Shown here: positions 11,878-13,903 of the stretch, in pieces
Numbering within the stretch: the first letter of the stretch is position 1
Layout: every line of letters begins with the position of its first letter
From: an uncultured Gammaproteobacteria bacterium
GTDB taxonomy: Bacteria > Pseudomonadota > Gammaproteobacteria > Pseudomonadales > Pseudohongiellaceae
Reading direction: 5' to 3'
Assembly: GCA_903926285.1 (NCBI GenBank)
Contig: CAIYIP010000298.1
Coordinates: forward strand, 1-13,903
Length of the DNA stretch: 13,903 nucleotides
Made by a program: the position numbers and the translations under genes
Notes under the pieces: generated by a model
Told to the model about the DNA's origin: nothing
Seen by the model: the letters and a program-made list of their open reading frames with translations, nothing else
Databases searched by the model: none

Positions 11878-13242
11878 ATGCAATTCAAAAGCCTGCAAGA
11901 CAAACTCGACAAACTAGGCAACCCGGCGGAGTTTCTGCGCGACGTGCCTGTGGGTGCCTATCAGTATCCGGTACAGTCCGAATTTACCAACTGGCGCGAC
12001 GAACACCGGTCCTGGCGCGAGGACGTAGGGCTGCTGGATCAGTCCCTGCACATGACTGATCTGTACGTAGAAGGGCCCGACCTGCTGCGTCTGCTTTCCG
12101 AGGTAGGCATCAACACCTTCAAGAACTACAGCCGCAACAAGGGCAAGCAGCTGGTGTGCTGCAATCACGACGGCAAGCTCATTGGCGACATGATTCTCTT
12201 CGGCCTCGAAGATCTTAAGGTCAACATCGTCGGACGTCCGGTTGTCGCCAACTGGATTCAGTTTCATTGCGAAACCGGTGGCTACGACGTGCATTACGAG
12301 CGTGACGAACGCCTGGTCAACAACCCGCAGCCGCGCAAGACCTATCGCTTCGAGCTGCAGGGTCCCAAGGCATGGCCGCTGCTGGAAAAACTCAACGGTG
12401 GCCCGCTGGAGAAGCCGGGCTTTTTCAAAATGGGAGAGATCCAGATCGCCGGCCGCCGCATACGCGCGCTGGGCCACTCTTTCGCGGGCGCGCCTGGCCT
12501 TGAGTTCTGGGGACCATGGGAGGAACGCGACGAAGTACGCAACGCGATCATCGAGGCAGGCAAGGAGTTCAATTTGCGCCTGGTGGGCGGGCGCGCCTAC
12601 GGTATCTGTGCTGCAGAGGCCGGCTGGATCCCATCGCCCCTGCAGGCGATCTACACGGGCGAGAGCATGCGCGCCTATCGCGAGTGGTTACCAGCGACGT
12701 CCTTCGAGGCCAATGCGTCAATCGGCGGCAGCTTCGTGTCGAAACAAATTGAAGACTACTACTTCTCGCCCTGGGATCTCGATTACGGGCGCATCATCAA
12801 CTTCGATCATGACTTCATCGGCCGTGCCGCACTTGAGCGCGTGAAAGACGAGCCTCACCGCCAGAAAGTGTCGCTCGAATGGCACCCCGATGACGTGCTC
12901 GCCGTGCAGTCCAGCATTCTGCACGGCAACGACAACGGCAAATTCATGGAAATGCCGAACGCACATTATGCCGCCCACCCCTACGACATGGTGGTAAAGG
13001 GTAATGAACTCGTCGGTATATCGACCTATCCCACTTATCTTCCCGCAGATCATCAGTGGGTATCGTTAGCCACCCTCGACAAAGCCGTGGCCGAGTTCGG
13101 TAATGAGGTTACTGTCATCTGGGGCGAACCCGATGGCGGGTCCAGCAAGCCGGGTGTTGAACGTCACGTCCAGAAAACGATCCGTGCCACGATCCGCCCC
13201 TGGCCTTACGCGAAACAGGCGCAGGGATATCGGACAATGTGA
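11878..13242 (+). CDS. LigM/DesA-like aminomethyltransferase-family O-demethylase
   Basis: This 454-residue GcvT-fold protein resembles LigM and DesA, cytosolic enzymes that move the methyl group of methoxy-aromatic acids (vanillate, 3-O-methylgallate, syringate) to tetrahydrofolate. Family landmarks are YQYP near 28-31, FTNWRDEHRSWREDVGLLDQSLHM (36-59), the GcvT-like GLEFWGP (207-213), GGRAYG (238-243) with Tyr241 probably equivalent to the catalytic tyrosine reported for LigM, GWIPSPLQAIYTG (249-261) and DYGRIINFDHDFIGRAAL. Length is close to LigM (about 470). GGGAG lies 8 nt before the ATG. Position after a MarR regulator and an AAHS carrier supports an aromatic substrate. Other GcvT relatives act on dimethylsulfoniopropionate or glycine derivatives, so the substrate remains an inference. 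Confidence 0.87.
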   Translation: MQFKSLQDKLDKLGNPAEFLRDVPVGAYQYPVQSEFTNWRDEHRSWREDVGLLDQSLHMTDLYVEGPDLLRLLSEVGINTFKNYSRNKGKQLVCCNHDGKLIGDMILFGLEDLKVNIVGRPVVANWIQFHCETGGYDVHYERDERLVNNPQPRKTYRFELQGPKAWPLLEKLNGGPLEKPGFFKMGEIQIAGRRIRALGHSFAGAPGLEFWGPWEERDEVRNAIIEAGKEFNLRLVGGRAYGICAAEAGWIPSPLQAIYTGESMRAYREWLPATSFEANASIGGSFVSKQIEDYYFSPWDLDYGRIINFDHDFIGRAALERVKDEPHRQKVSLEWHPDDVLAVQSSILHGNDNGKFMEMPNAHYAAHPYDMVVKGNELVGISTYPTYLPADHQWVSLATLDKAVAEFGNEVTVIWGEPDGGSSKPGVERHVQKTIRATIRPWPYAKQAQGYRTM

Positions 13243-13292
13243 TGGCGCCCGGCTGGCGCGAGACGACGTGGCATGGGCACGCTATAGGCCAA

Positions 13293-13324
13293 AAAAAAGG
13301 CCTGCAACGATGCAGGCCTTTTTT
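13293..13324. terminator. Bidirectional terminator
   Basis: AAAAAAGGCCTGCA (13293-13306), loop ACGA, TGCAGGCCTTTTTT (13311-13324): an 8-bp GC-rich core flanked by A and T runs, so it works on both strands. It serves the demethylase operon from the left and the TonB receptor gene from the right. Confidence 0.93.
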
Positions 13325-13365
13325 GTCGCAGAACTTCCGTGTTCCGCGTTGTACAGAGCACAACT

Positions 13366-13903
13366 TTAGAAGTTGTAATTCAAGCTCAACTGATACCTCC
13401 TGCCGTAAGCGTCATACGTATTGCTGATGGATTGCTGACCGCCGCGCTGGCTCTGCGAGGCCAGGATCGGTGGTTCGCGATCGAGCACGTTGGTGATGTT
13501 GAAGCTGGCATTCCAGTCAGCACCATTGGACGTTTCGCCGCGGTAGCTAAATATCAGGTTGGCGACCGTGTTGGATGCGATCGTGTTGTCATCCACGTCG
13601 ACGCCCTGTCTCCAGAATGCTGCTCCAGAGGTCCCAGTGCCGGTACCGATGAAGGCGCTGTCGCGATAACGTCCTACCAGGCTTACGCCATAATCACCCA
13701 GTCTGTAACCAAGCGTTGCTGTGGCATTCCATTCCGGACTATTGGTGCTGCCGACATCATCACGATACGTCGTGGTGGTGACGGAATTCTCGCCCAGGTA
13801 ACCAGCAAAGAGGCGAAAGTTCATTGACTCTTCCTGGTTGCTGAAGAAGTCCACGTCGGTATCGTAGCGCGCTTCGATGTCTACCCCGGAGGTCAGGGCC
13901 GCA
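13366..13903 (-). CDS. TonB-dependent receptor, C-terminal part (partial)
   Basis: The frame is open from the right window edge (about 179 residues visible) and ends ...RRYQLSLNYNF, with the terminal Phe and alternating strands recognised by the outer-membrane BAM machinery. The pattern is that of the last strands of a TonB-dependent receptor barrel: VDIEARYDTD, FRLFAGYLGENS, NATATLGYRLGDYGVSLVGRYRDSAF, VANLIFSYRG, WNASFNITNVLDREPP, and SNTYDAYGRRYQLSLNYNF. The NITNVLDREPP and YDAYGRRY segments are especially typical. The internal GTG at 13854 is not a start; the frame continues upstream. The plug domain and TonB box lie outside the window. It converges on the demethylase operon and could import a related compound, but the substrate is unknown. 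Confidence 0.93.
   Translation of the reverse strand, partial: AALTSGVDIEARYDTDVDFFSNQEESMNFRLFAGYLGENSVTTTTYRDDVGSTNSPEWNATATLGYRLGDYGVSLVGRYRDSAFIGTGTGTSGAAFWRQGVDVDDNTIASNTVANLIFSYRGETSNGADWNASFNITNVLDREPPILASQSQRGGQQSISNTYDAYGRRYQLSLNYNF

Noticed and set aside
1..13903. CRISPR arrays or cas genes
   Set aside because: No regularly spaced identical repeats or Cas-like proteins were found.

Overview
The window looks like chromosomal DNA of a gammaproteobacterium, probably environmental or aquatic. The evidence is a one-piece tmRNA with a gammaproteobacterial-type tag (ANDDSYALAA), moderate GC, TonB-dependent receptor and secreted-protein genes, and an AAHS transporter beside a LigM-like demethylase. 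The genus cannot be fixed from the sequence alone.

Layout. (1) 1-1042: the end of an unidentified gene, then a secreted 257-residue protein of unknown function, closed by a strong terminator. (2) 1249-1645: the tmRNA gene ssrA with encoded CCA and its terminator. (3) about 1625-3480: an accessory island abutting the tmRNA 3' end, with all genes on the minus strand: a TacA/TacT-type DUF1778-GNAT toxin-antitoxin pair and two small helix-turn-helix proteins. No integrase is visible. The far side carries degenerate tmRNA 3'-end-like sequence, a second tmRNA-like terminator and a short-chain dehydrogenase gene cut off after about 40 residues. This is best read as the scar of one or more insertions at ssrA. 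(4) 3823-5833: a stand-alone LOV-like PAS protein without the photoactive cysteine, a small cysteine-rich ORF inside a dispersed repeat, and a class II Fic protein with a C-terminal winged helix and an operator-like upstream region. (5) 5917-8898: a putative lipoprotein with a SnoaL/NTF2 fold upstream of a DUF5916 outer-membrane protein, same strand. (6) 8997-9155: a second copy of the dispersed repeat with its own small ORF. (7) 9205-9876: a Phd/YefM-ParE toxin-antitoxin pair. (8) 10000-13324: marR - AAHS-family MFS transporter - LigM/GcvT-like O-demethylase, apparently one operon with a palindromic operator and a bidirectional terminator. (9) 13366-13903: the C-terminal part of a TonB-dependent receptor entering from the right.

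The most coherent metabolic unit is region 8, which suggests regulated uptake and tetrahydrofolate-dependent O-demethylation of a methoxylated aromatic acid such as vanillate, syringate or 3-O-methylgallate. The convergent TonB receptor could serve the same substrate class, but nothing in the sequence proves it.

The least explained signal is the pair of ~100-bp repeats at 4518-4616 and 9054-9155. Both carry a Shine-Dalgarno-like sequence and an aligned short reading frame in which four conserved residues differ only by silent third-base changes. That points to a small, possibly undescribed protein family rather than a non-coding repeat.
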